In this document: positions 1 to 5,707 of the stretch, piece after piece | Numbering within the stretch: the stretch's first letter is position 1 | Layout: the number at the start of each line of letters is the position of its first letter | Translations under genes and position numbers: made by a program | Notes under the pieces: generated by a model | Seen by the model: only the letters and a program-made list of their open reading frames with translations | The model's database searches: none | Told to the model about the DNA's origin: nothing | Assembly (NCBI GenBank): GCA_022561735.1 | Contig: JADFQR010000094.1 | Coordinates: 1 to 5,808 of the forward strand | DNA: 5,808 bases | Direction: 5' to 3' | Source of the DNA: Chloroflexota bacterium | GTDB taxonomy: Bacteria > Chloroflexota > Dehalococcoidia > UBA1151

Positions 1-61
1 CTGTTGATCATCGTAAGGGCGGGGCTTCCTCTGCCCATACGGTCGATTCGATACCGAAAAA

Positions 62-652
62 CTAAGGCGCAGCCGTGGCCACTGGAGGAACAATTGCCGG
101 CGGTGCTTCCGACGGTGTGAATTCGCCCGTCACAGCATCCACCCACGCCGAGACGACTCCCGCCGGGAGATTCCAGGACACGTTCCACACAAGGTCTCGA
201 CCGTCGCCCGTCAGTGTATTGGCCCTCAAATCGCCATCCGGCCAGTGATTTCTTGCCAGCGCCAACACCGACTCGGGGTCGATCATGAGCGCCGCCAGGT
301 CCAGCCCCGTGGTCGGATGCCCGAGCAGGGGTGAGACTTCAACCACTACTACCCGCCACTGTTCCGGGCTCTCCCCCACGTCGGCGAAGACATTTATGCC
401 CTTCGTCGCAGCGGCATCGGTAAAACGGAAAGTGATGCTATCGGTCGAAATATTTAACTGGCGGAGAACACTCTCGGAAACCATCTCCCGCACCAGGGAG
501 CGCGCATCATCGGCAAGCGCCACGATCTCCAGCGCGTCGGCTTCCGGTACGGTCGGGGATTCGACTGAACCGCAGCCGGCGATAAACGCGGACACAAGCG
601 CGACCCATACGGCTGTGATCGCCCACCGCTTCCACTTTTGAAGGATTCCCAC
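62..652 (-). CDS. Putative lipoprotein with PepSY-like C-terminal half
   Basis: The protein has 196 residues and starts at GTG (652), preceded by a purine-rich GAGGGTGGGG stretch that can serve as a weak ribosome site. Residues 1-27 form a type II signal peptide: basic start (KWKR), hydrophobic core, and lipobox IAGC with Cys27 as the likely lipidated residue. The mature part of about 170 residues should therefore be anchored to the outer face of the membrane. It has an acidic, helix-prone stretch (about residues 37-65), then mixed alpha/beta sequence. The segment around residues 125-180 ends in W-N-V-S-W and V-D-A-V-T-G-E-F, which resembles the end of PepSY-type domains (V-D-A-x-T-G-E). That match is by eye only. 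The C-terminus is Pro/Ala-rich. It lies 117 bp after the flavoenzyme gene, on the same strand, and may belong to the same transcript or have its own promoter. Function unknown; export and lipidation are well supported. Confidence 0.8.
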   Translation of the reverse strand: MGILQKWKRWAITAVWVALVSAFIAGCGSVESPTVPEADALEIVALADDARSLVREMVSESVLRQLNISTDSITFRFTDAAATKGINVFADVGESPEQWRVVVVEVSPLLGHPTTGLDLAALMIDPESVLALARNHWPDGDLRANTLTGDGRDLVWNVSWNLPAGVVSAWVDAVTGEFTPSEAPPAIVPPVATAAP

Positions 653-733
653 GCAAGCCCCACCCTCATTTCCGCAGGATAGCCGCCTCGCGATTCAACC
701 ACAACACCCTCCAGATGGGACGCCATTCGCGCT

Positions 734-762
734 CGGGCGCACGGCATACGCGCCTGCGCCCG
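734..762 (-). terminator. Hairpin just after the flavoenzyme stop codon
   Basis: An inverted repeat begins 7 nt after the TAA at 772-770. The outer arms 762-755 and 741-734 pair over 8 bp (CGGGCGCA with TGCGCCCG). The inner arms 754-752 and 745-743 add 3 bp (GGC with GCC) across one bulged G at 742, closing a 6-nt loop (746-751). The stem is very GC-rich. No U-tract follows, so it is not a canonical intrinsic terminator. It could be a Rho-assisted terminator, a 3'-end stabiliser, or an attenuator lowering expression of the lipoprotein gene. The pairing is seen directly; the role is inferred. Confidence 0.4.
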
Positions 763-769
763 GTAACCA

Positions 770-2080
770 TTACTCGCCCTTCAGCATCATCGCCGCGACT
801 TCCCGGCCCATGCGGATGCTGTAGTTGGTCCCGCGATCTTCCGGGTAGATCTGCGTCGTGTTCGCCAGGAACAGGTTGTTTATCGGGGTCGGATGCTCCG
901 GTATGCGCTGGGAGTAGTTCATGCCTATCACCGGCTGGGCGGCGCTCACCTTGTTGTGATGGACACGTTTAATCCATGACCTGTCGAACGATGGGTTGAA
1001 GAGTGACAGGTACGGCAGGTACACCTCGAGAAGATCATCGGAGGACATCAGGTAAAGCCTGTCCTGCCGATCAAGGTAGTTGGTGAGGTAGAGCACGTTG
1101 CTGCCGCCGTACATCTCTGCCGGCATCAGGTTCGTGTGCTCGATGATCCCCAGGAACGGCACCTCGTGGTCGGCGATGTTCATCCAGTAAACCGATGTCA
1201 GCGGGTGGGTCATCTCCAGGATCAGCACCACTGCGCCCATGTATTCGACGCCGCTCAACTTTTTGGCGTATGTGTCGGGCAGGTCGACAAGCTCCGGGAA
1301 CGCGTAGGACGGCACCGTCGCAAGGATCAGATCGAAGCGCTCCTCCGTCTCCGTGCCATCCGGGTGTTTCACGCGCAGGCCGTTCGCCGTTCCGTTTTCA
1401 ACCAGCACACGGGTAACCGGCGTATCGAGACACACCTCGCCGCCTTTTGACTTGATCCGCTGCACCAGCGTGTCGAACACCTCGTCAAAGCTATTGACCG
1501 GGTAGCCAAGTTTTTCCCGTCCAAACCGGTCACGGGAGGCGAACCGGGTATGGATTTTGCTCCAGAACCACGGCATTCCGACGTTCTCAAAGCGATCCCC
1601 GAACTTCCCGCGCAGCAGCGGCTCCCACACCTTTTCGTAGATGGAACTCCCGGCGTTCTCCCGGATCCACTCCGCGGCCGAGACGTTCTCCAGGCTGCGC
1701 CAGTCCTTCATGCGCTGGAGCTTTTTTGCGACCATCCCGAGACGGATGCGGTCCCGCAGCGACAGGGCGCCAAACCGGAGAAGATCTAACGGGCTGCTCC
1801 ACGGATACACCTTTCCGTTGGTGTATATCCCAACGGTGGAGGGTATCCAGCGCATCGACCCGGCAATGCCCAGCTCGTCCATCAGGTCAAGGATCGCTTT
1901 GTCGTTCGTGAACAGGTGGTGGTAGCCGCGCTCCAGCCTTCCGCCTCCGACCTCGATCGTCGACGCCTGTCCGCCCACGAATGGCGCGGATTCGTACACG
2001 GTGACGCCGTGGCCGGCGCGCCCGAAATCGTACGCGGCCGCGAGTCCCGCAGCGCCAGCCCCGATCACTCCGATTCTCAT
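770..2080 (-). CDS. FAD-dependent oxidoreductase, amine-oxidase/protoporphyrinogen-oxidase-like
   Basis: The protein has 436 residues and is a complete flavoprotein. The N-terminus is a dinucleotide-binding Rossmann fold starting almost at the first residue: G7-x-G9-x-x-G12 in VIGAGAAGLAAAY, E30 at the end of the second strand to bind the ribose, and a GG pair at 36-37. The C-terminal segment at about 403-430 (LFLANTTQIYPEDRGTNYS) is the second FAD-contacting stretch typical of the COG1232/COG1233 amine-oxidase clan. Because the Rossmann strand starts at residue 3, the ATG at 2080 is the likely start. There is no Shine-Dalgarno sequence before it. The ATG instead overlaps the stop of a 25-codon reading frame as ATGA, which fits translational coupling. 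Relatives include protoporphyrinogen oxidase, phytoene desaturases and UDP-galactopyranose mutase-like proteins. The substrate cannot be read from sequence. Beside Agl23-like and UPF0104 genes, a sugar or polyisoprenoid carrier is a reasonable guess, while heme synthesis is less likely because no other heme gene is visible. Confidence 0.9.
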   Translation of the reverse strand: MRIGVIGAGAAGLAAAYDFGRAGHGVTVYESAPFVGGQASTIEVGGGRLERGYHHLFTNDKAILDLMDELGIAGSMRWIPSTVGIYTNGKVYPWSSPLDLLRFGALSLRDRIRLGMVAKKLQRMKDWRSLENVSAAEWIRENAGSSIYEKVWEPLLRGKFGDRFENVGMPWFWSKIHTRFASRDRFGREKLGYPVNSFDEVFDTLVQRIKSKGGEVCLDTPVTRVLVENGTANGLRVKHPDGTETEERFDLILATVPSYAFPELVDLPDTYAKKLSGVEYMGAVVLILEMTHPLTSVYWMNIADHEVPFLGIIEHTNLMPAEMYGGSNVLYLTNYLDRQDRLYLMSSDDLLEVYLPYLSLFNPSFDRSWIKRVHHNKVSAAQPVIGMNYSQRIPEHPTPINNLFLANTTQIYPEDRGTNYSIRMGREVAAMMLKGE

Positions 2081-2154
2081 ATCGCCGCTATCACGTCTCT
2101 GGGTATCACGATTCTGGATTTCACGTATTCAAAACTCTCATTTCGGGATTTCAT
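2077..2154 (-). CDS. Possible 25-codon mini-ORF bridging two genes
   Basis: ATG at 2154 overlaps the TGA of the UPF0104 gene (2153-2151) as ATGA. This frame's own TGA (2079-2077) overlaps the ATG of the flavoenzyme gene (2080) as a second ATGA. The peptide begins MKSRNESFEY and ends IPRDVIAAI. Its middle shows a five-residue rhythm (EYVKS, RIVIP, RDVIA) because the DNA is a 15-bp repeat. There is no good ribosome site, and no family is recognised. It could be a real small peptide, a leader whose translation carries ribosomes from one gene to the next, or a by-product of repeat growth at a junction that was once a direct ATGA overlap. I favour a coupling role over a peptide function, with low confidence. 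Confidence 0.3.
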   Translation of the reverse strand: MKSRNESFEYVKSRIVIPRDVIAAI

Positions 2155-2163
2155 GTCACCGGC
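2089..2163. repeat. Degenerate 15-bp tandem repeat, about five units
   Basis: On the plus strand the units begin at 2089, 2104, 2119, 2134 and 2149. The first two, TATCACGTCTCTGGG and TATCACGATTCTGGA, match at 12 of 15 positions. The third and fifth begin TTTCACG and TTTCATG; the fourth is the most diverged. A further 13-mer match spans two units: 2113-2125 and 2143-2155 agree at 11 of 13. The tract fills almost all the space between the end of the UPF0104 gene and the start of the flavoenzyme gene. Similar heptamers, TCATATC (2077-2083) and TCATGTC (2151-2157), flank it and contain both start/stop overlaps. The 15-bp unit keeps the minus-strand frame if copies are gained or lost. Confidence 0.5.
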
Positions 2164-3317
2164 CCTGTCGGCGCCGGTGACGGCGGCGTCCCTGACGAAT
2201 CCAGGCCGTCCTCTGCACCGGGCGCTTCCTGGGTACCCGGGGTGTCCTGGGTATCCGGGGTATCGGGGGCATCCGGCTGGCCGAGCGTTGACCGGCCAAG
2301 CAGCGCTCGCAGGGACACGTGGTCCAGCATGATCACGAGCAACCCGAGCAGCGTCACCGGCAGCAGCAACGCGATGTGCGCCGTCAGCACGTACGCGCCG
2401 GCCTCCGCATCGCCGACACCGAGCGCCACAAGCGTGGCCGCTCCAAAGAAGTTGAACGGTCCGACTCCGCCCGCGGTCGATGGCACCACGAGCGCGAGGT
2501 TCGCTATCGCCATGAACAACCCGAGGGCGGCGATCGTTTCTACGCGCCCGCCGAATGCGGATTCGATGTCGAACCCGAGCGAGATCACGTAAAGCATCGC
2601 CAGCTCTGACGCCCATATCGGGAGTGACAGCAGTAGCACGGAGACGAGGGCCCGTGGCGTCCGGACGACGGTGAGCCCTTCCAAAAGTCTCGCTGCGAGG
2701 CCCAGGATGCGGGTCCGCAACGGGGTCGGCACGAAGAAGAGCAGGCGTGCGATCAGCGACACCACGGTCGCACCTTCAAGGACGACGATCGCGCCGATGA
2801 TGGCGGTGACGCCGATGAACGGAAGCACCGATAGCGCAAGCAACACCGGAGTGCCGCCCGGCAGGTCATCCGCCACGCGACCAAGCAGGTCACCGACCGG
2901 CAGCACCCAGACGGCCGCTATCACGAAGAACAGGACGAAAACGTCAAACACACGCTCAACGGCAACAGTCCCGAACGCCGCCGCCGGGTTCACGCCCTCC
3001 CGTAGCCCAACGTAGTAGGAACGCACAACTTCACCGAGCCGGACCGGGAGGATGTTGTTCGCCATGTACCCGACGGCTACCACCGGAAACAGGGAGCGCC
3101 GCGGGCGGCCGATCAGCGGGTGGAGCAGGTAACGCCAGCGCAGGCTTCGGAAGTAAACAGCGGCCAGGTAGAAGAGCAGCGCCGGAGCGATATACCAGAA
3201 ATTCGCCTCGCGCACGACATCGCCGATCTCGTCGAACGGCAAGAACAGTAACGCGAATATGGTCAGGAAGACCGCGCTGACCAACAGCCCGGCCCAGACT
3301 TTTCGCTGGGATATCAC
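2151..3317 (-). CDS. UPF0104 / LPG_synthase_TM family integral membrane protein (AglD C-terminal-domain-like)
   Basis: The protein has 388 residues, with a GTG start at 3317 preceded by AGGA at a 7-nt spacing. It is a multi-spanning membrane protein of the PF03706 family, which includes the flippase-like domain of MprF and the C-terminal half of haloarchaeal AglD. Family marks: first membrane segment at about 7-27, SLRWRYLL at 58-65, NNILPVRLGE at 87-96, VERVFD at 120-125, and PSTAGGVGPFN at 279-289. In the last motif Asn stands where I recall Glu being usual. About seven or eight hydrophobic segments are visible. There is no attached glycosyltransferase or synthase domain, so it is the stand-alone form. 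Residues 345-388 form a non-membrane tail rich in Pro, Asp and Thr, written by a 9-bp DNA repeat. The gene lies between the Agl23-like gene and the flavoenzyme gene. A role in handling or translocating a lipid-linked substrate is plausible but inferred. Confidence 0.9.
   Translation of the reverse strand: MISQRKVWAGLLVSAVFLTIFALLFLPFDEIGDVVREANFWYIAPALLFYLAAVYFRSLRWRYLLHPLIGRPRRSLFPVVAVGYMANNILPVRLGEVVRSYYVGLREGVNPAAAFGTVAVERVFDVFVLFFVIAAVWVLPVGDLLGRVADDLPGGTPVLLALSVLPFIGVTAIIGAIVVLEGATVVSLIARLLFFVPTPLRTRILGLAARLLEGLTVVRTPRALVSVLLLSLPIWASELAMLYVISLGFDIESAFGGRVETIAALGLFMAIANLALVVPSTAGGVGPFNFFGAATLVALGVGDAEAGAYVLTAHIALLLPVTLLGLLVIMLDHVSLRALLGRSTLGQPDAPDTPDTQDTPGTQEAPGAEDGLDSSGTPPSPAPTGPVT
2214..2276. 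repeat. 9-bp tandem repeat encoding the PDT-like tail of the UPF0104 protein
   Basis: Consecutive plus-strand 9-mers starting at 2232, 2241, 2250, 2259 and 2268 are GGTACCCGG, GGTGTCCTG, GGTATCCGG, GGTATCGGG and GGCATCCGG. More diverged units lie at 2214 and 2223. On the minus strand they read as three-residue blocks PDA-PDT-PDT-QDT-PGT-QEA-PGA. The unit length of three codons means copy changes lengthen or shorten the tail without a frameshift. The antisense frame reads as a Gly-Pro-rich, collagen-like string, which is only a shadow of the repeat. Confidence 0.75.
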
Positions 3318-3324
3318 CGTTTCA

Positions 3325-3328
3325 TCCT
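3325..3328 (-). promoter_or_regulatory. Ribosome binding site deciding the GTG start of the UPF0104 gene
   Basis: AGGA on the minus strand ends 7 nt before the GTG at 3317. The nearby ATG at 3325 overlaps this motif and reads only MKR before a stop, so it cannot be the gene start. This supports the GTG. Confidence 0.55.
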
Positions 3329-3396
3329 ACTGCTCGTAACACTCCCGGACGCGTCCGTTGGTGCGCTCCGCTACACATTCCTTGGATGGGCCGGTG

Positions 3397-3429
3397 CGCT
3401 TCCCGGAATATGTCTGGGCCCGGGAAACG
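3397..3429 (-). terminator. 10-bp hairpin just after the Agl23-like stop codon
   Basis: Starting 1 nt after the TGA at 3433-3431, the minus strand reads CGTTTCCCGG (3429-3420), a 13-nt loop (3419-3407), then CCGGGAAGCG (3406-3397). The arms pair over 10 bp with one G-U wobble. In a plus-strand transcript the same position would be a C-A mismatch, so the fold favours minus-strand RNA. No U-tract follows, so a classical intrinsic terminator is unlikely. It could be a transcript-end stabiliser, processing site or weak attenuator within an operon. The remaining gap up to 3318 also holds a 12-bp palindrome (3346-3357) and a repeated GGTGCGCT. Confidence 0.4.
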
Positions 3430-3430
3430 T

Positions 3431-5707
3431 TCACTCCAGCGCGCGTAGCGGGATGTCCCGGTCAAAGTAGACGAACGCGTCTTCAGACCCGATCGGCTGC
3501 GACATCTCCCGAAACACGAAGAAGTTGAGCGCGTTCCGCCAGCGCGTCGGGCGGACCAGCGTGTTCAAGAACTGGCTCCATGTCGTGTTTTTGTACGTTT
3601 CAGGGAACCACTGCCTGTGGGGGAACCTGCGTCCCTCGGTGAAACCGTCCACGAACGCGGGTTGCGCGATGGTCTCGTTACGCGTGTGTATGACCGCCAC
3701 AGACGAATCGGACGGACCTTCGGGCCGGGAGAATCCGAGGTTCGGATAAGAGACCTGTGTGTAGTCGCGGAGATACCAGGTCCACGGCCAGGTGAAACCG
3801 CTCGAACCGTCGATAGTTATGCGCAGGCCTGACCCGTCTCCCGTCAGCGTCGCTGCGGCCTCAATCTCCCGGGCCAGTCCGGCCAGCGCCGGTGAAGTCT
3901 GCGTGTAAACGAGCAGCTCGTTCGGGACATCAGGGTCCTCGAACGAGGCGATCCATCCGGTCCTGACCGTGAGAATCGCCATCAACCCCACCACCGTCAC
4001 GCCAACCACGCCCCACGTCTGGCGCGTGCCGATGCGGCGGGTCAGCCAGAAAAGACCGGCCGCCAGTAATGCCAGGACGCCGAAGAGAACGACGGACCCC
4101 GACGCTGCGCCGAGCCCTCCCAGCCCGGGCTGGTCGTCCGTCAGGAATATCAACCGCCAGAGCGTTATCACAGCGATCGGCACTCCGGCGAACACAAAGA
4201 GTCCGCCGCGGGACAGGGACGGTTTCCAGTCGAGCGAGGTTACGAGATCGCCGATCGCCTTTCCGGCCAGGAAGATGAACGGCAGGATCACCTGCACTTC
4301 CAGCCAGGGCATCTTCTCGCCCGCAGCCGAGTACGCGGCAAACGTCGCCAGCGGCCAGTAGGCCAGGAACCGGGTGAACGCGTCTCCCTTGAAGGCGTAA
4401 TAGACGGCGGCCACGAGTCCGACCGTCGCCGGAAGGAACTCGTAAACGCTGGTCAGCATCACGTAGTAGTAGGCCGGCTGGTTTCCGCGCGCGACGTCCT
4501 GCTGGGCCACCCAGTACCCGAGCCCCTGCCAGATTCCGGAAGCGAGGCCGCCCCAGTTTGTGAACACCGTGCTGTAAAGCACGATAAAAATGCTCGCCGC
4601 GATGCCAAAGCTCAGGAGCCACACGCGGCGATTCCAGAGCATTCCGATAAGGAGCGACACGGCAAGCAGGAACACCGTGATCCCTATGGCGACGATTTCA
4701 CCGGTCCCCTCCGCGGTGCCAAGCGGGAGGCCGGTCGAGGCGTCGTCGTTGGCGAGGGTTAGCCCCACCGCATCCTGGATCAGCCCGGATGCAGCGCCGA
4801 TCATGGGCAGGGTGATTGTGCCGATGATGACGAGCAGTCCGCCCGCAGGCCCCCACTCAGACAGTTTCCTGTGGCCCCAGATCCAGCCCAGTATGTCCTT
4901 GCGAGCGATCACGACCAGCGGGATAGCGACCAGCGTGACGACGATGTACTGCGTTTCCTTGGTGGCAAAGCCAATGGCGACGAGCGCCGCTGTCAGGTAC
5001 AGGTAACGGGGACGTTGGTCGTCCAGGTAGCGCCAGACCATCGCGACGAGCGCGATCGTCCACACGGCCACGAAGATGTCGTTACGGGCGAACCGGCTGT
5101 AGTAAAGGAGCGTCGGCGAGAACGCCAGCATCCCTGCGATCAGCATGGCCGATACGTTGCCGAGGCGCTTGCGCAGAAGCAGCGGCGTGAGGATTAGGGC
5201 CGTGCCGAAGAGCGCTGACGCCAGGCGCAACGTGAACTCGTTGTCGCCAAACATGAAGAACATGGCCGCGATTACGTGGAACTGGAACGGGCCATGCATG
5301 AGCGGATCGTGGATGTACCCGGACCCGTTGAAGAGTTGCCAGGAAAAAAATCCGTGCAGGCTTTCGTCGTGATGGACCGCTCGGCCACCCAGGTCCCATA
5401 ACCGCATCAACAGCGCTACCAGGAACAACGACAGGTAGGCGCCGAACTCCCAGCGGAACGGAAGATCACGTCGCCAGCCGCGCCCGCGTTCTGGCGCTGC
5501 CTCCGGGATTTCGATGTCCGCGCCGTATGCGGCGTCCAGCCCGGGATCGCCGGTACCGGGCGCCCGGTCCGCCGTATCGGCTTCCACCCAGCGGCCGCCG
5601 TCCCAGCGACCGCGCGCTGTAGTCGCCGGAGCAAACAGGGACGCGCGGTCAATCGCGGAGGGGATCGCTGACTCCTCACCGTTCAATGCGTTATCCCCTG
5701 CCAACAT
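3431..5707 (-). CDS. Agl23-like integral membrane protein (TIGR03663), GT-C/GT39-type
   Basis: Taken from ATG 5707, the protein has 758 residues. A charged, Pro-rich N-terminal region of about 85 residues, probably disordered and cytosolic, leads to the first membrane segment (about 88-105). The first outer loop carries AVHHDESLH (HHDE at 112-115), the acidic motif expected in GT-C glycosyltransferases that use polyprenyl-phosphate-sugar donors. Further features I associate with this family are DPLMHGP (134-140), YSRFARND (203-210), TKET (about 249-252), QQDVARGNQP (402-411) and GEKMPW (463-468), among many membrane helices. The last 170 or so residues (from about 589) form a soluble domain, probably outside the cell, with TWPWTWYLRDY. 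The catalytic reaction is unproven for the family, and 'flippase activity-associated' is a database name. The start is uncertain. An upstream TTG (5803) only rereads the previous gene's codons. ATG 5707 has no ribosome site and overlaps that gene by 17 bp. TTG 5686, just after that gene's stop, has AGGGG 8 nt upstream and would give 751 residues. Confidence 0.9.
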   Translation of the reverse strand: MLAGDNALNGEESAIPSAIDRASLFAPATTARGRWDGGRWVEADTADRAPGTGDPGLDAAYGADIEIPEAAPERGRGWRRDLPFRWEFGAYLSLFLVALLMRLWDLGGRAVHHDESLHGFFSWQLFNGSGYIHDPLMHGPFQFHVIAAMFFMFGDNEFTLRLASALFGTALILTPLLLRKRLGNVSAMLIAGMLAFSPTLLYYSRFARNDIFVAVWTIALVAMVWRYLDDQRPRYLYLTAALVAIGFATKETQYIVVTLVAIPLVVIARKDILGWIWGHRKLSEWGPAGGLLVIIGTITLPMIGAASGLIQDAVGLTLANDDASTGLPLGTAEGTGEIVAIGITVFLLAVSLLIGMLWNRRVWLLSFGIAASIFIVLYSTVFTNWGGLASGIWQGLGYWVAQQDVARGNQPAYYYVMLTSVYEFLPATVGLVAAVYYAFKGDAFTRFLAYWPLATFAAYSAAGEKMPWLEVQVILPFIFLAGKAIGDLVTSLDWKPSLSRGGLFVFAGVPIAVITLWRLIFLTDDQPGLGGLGAASGSVVLFGVLALLAAGLFWLTRRIGTRQTWGVVGVTVVGLMAILTVRTGWIASFEDPDVPNELLVYTQTSPALAGLAREIEAAATLTGDGSGLRITIDGSSGFTWPWTWYLRDYTQVSYPNLGFSRPEGPSDSSVAVIHTRNETIAQPAFVDGFTEGRRFPHRQWFPETYKNTTWSQFLNTLVRPTRWRNALNFFVFREMSQPIGSEDAFVYFDRDIPLRALE

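Noticed and set aside
1..61. Short open frames at the left edge (minus ATG at 38 or 11; plus frame ending TAA 63-65)
   Set aside because: Too short to judge and with no convincing ribosome site. A small CGGT/ACCG inverted repeat near 41-57 has only a 4-bp stem and no U-tract in the minus direction.
676..708. Possible promoter for the lipoprotein gene (TTGTGG, 17-nt spacer, TATCCT on the minus strand)
   Set aside because: The spacing is right, but only 3 of 6 and 4 of 6 consensus bases match. Too weak to call in GC-rich sequence.
666..770. 34-codon minus-strand frame (starts MVTGRRR) overlapping the flavoenzyme stop as TAATG
   Set aside because: It is Arg/Trp-rich with no recognisable features, and the strong hairpin at 734-762 explains part of its sequence. 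The TAATG overlap alone is weak evidence.
2242..2280. Plus-strand collagen-like Gly-Pro string
   Set aside because: Antisense reading of the 9-bp repeat that encodes the tail of the UPF0104 protein; no independent coding evidence.
2155..2616. Long minus-strand open frame out of phase with the UPF0104 gene
   Set aside because: Arg/Ala/Gly-rich shadow of the GC-rich membrane-protein gene. Only its last 25 codons, beyond the gene's stop, are of interest.
3314..3325. Three-codon frame ATG-AAA-CGG-TGA overlapping the GTG start as GTGA
   Set aside because: The AGGA motif is directly next to this ATG, too close to serve it, but well placed for GTG 3317. Probably chance.
3322..3378. 18-codon minus-strand frame before the UPF0104 gene
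   Set aside because: Its AAGGA motif abuts the ATG with no spacing and the peptide has no features. The GTG at 3317 has its own ribosome site.
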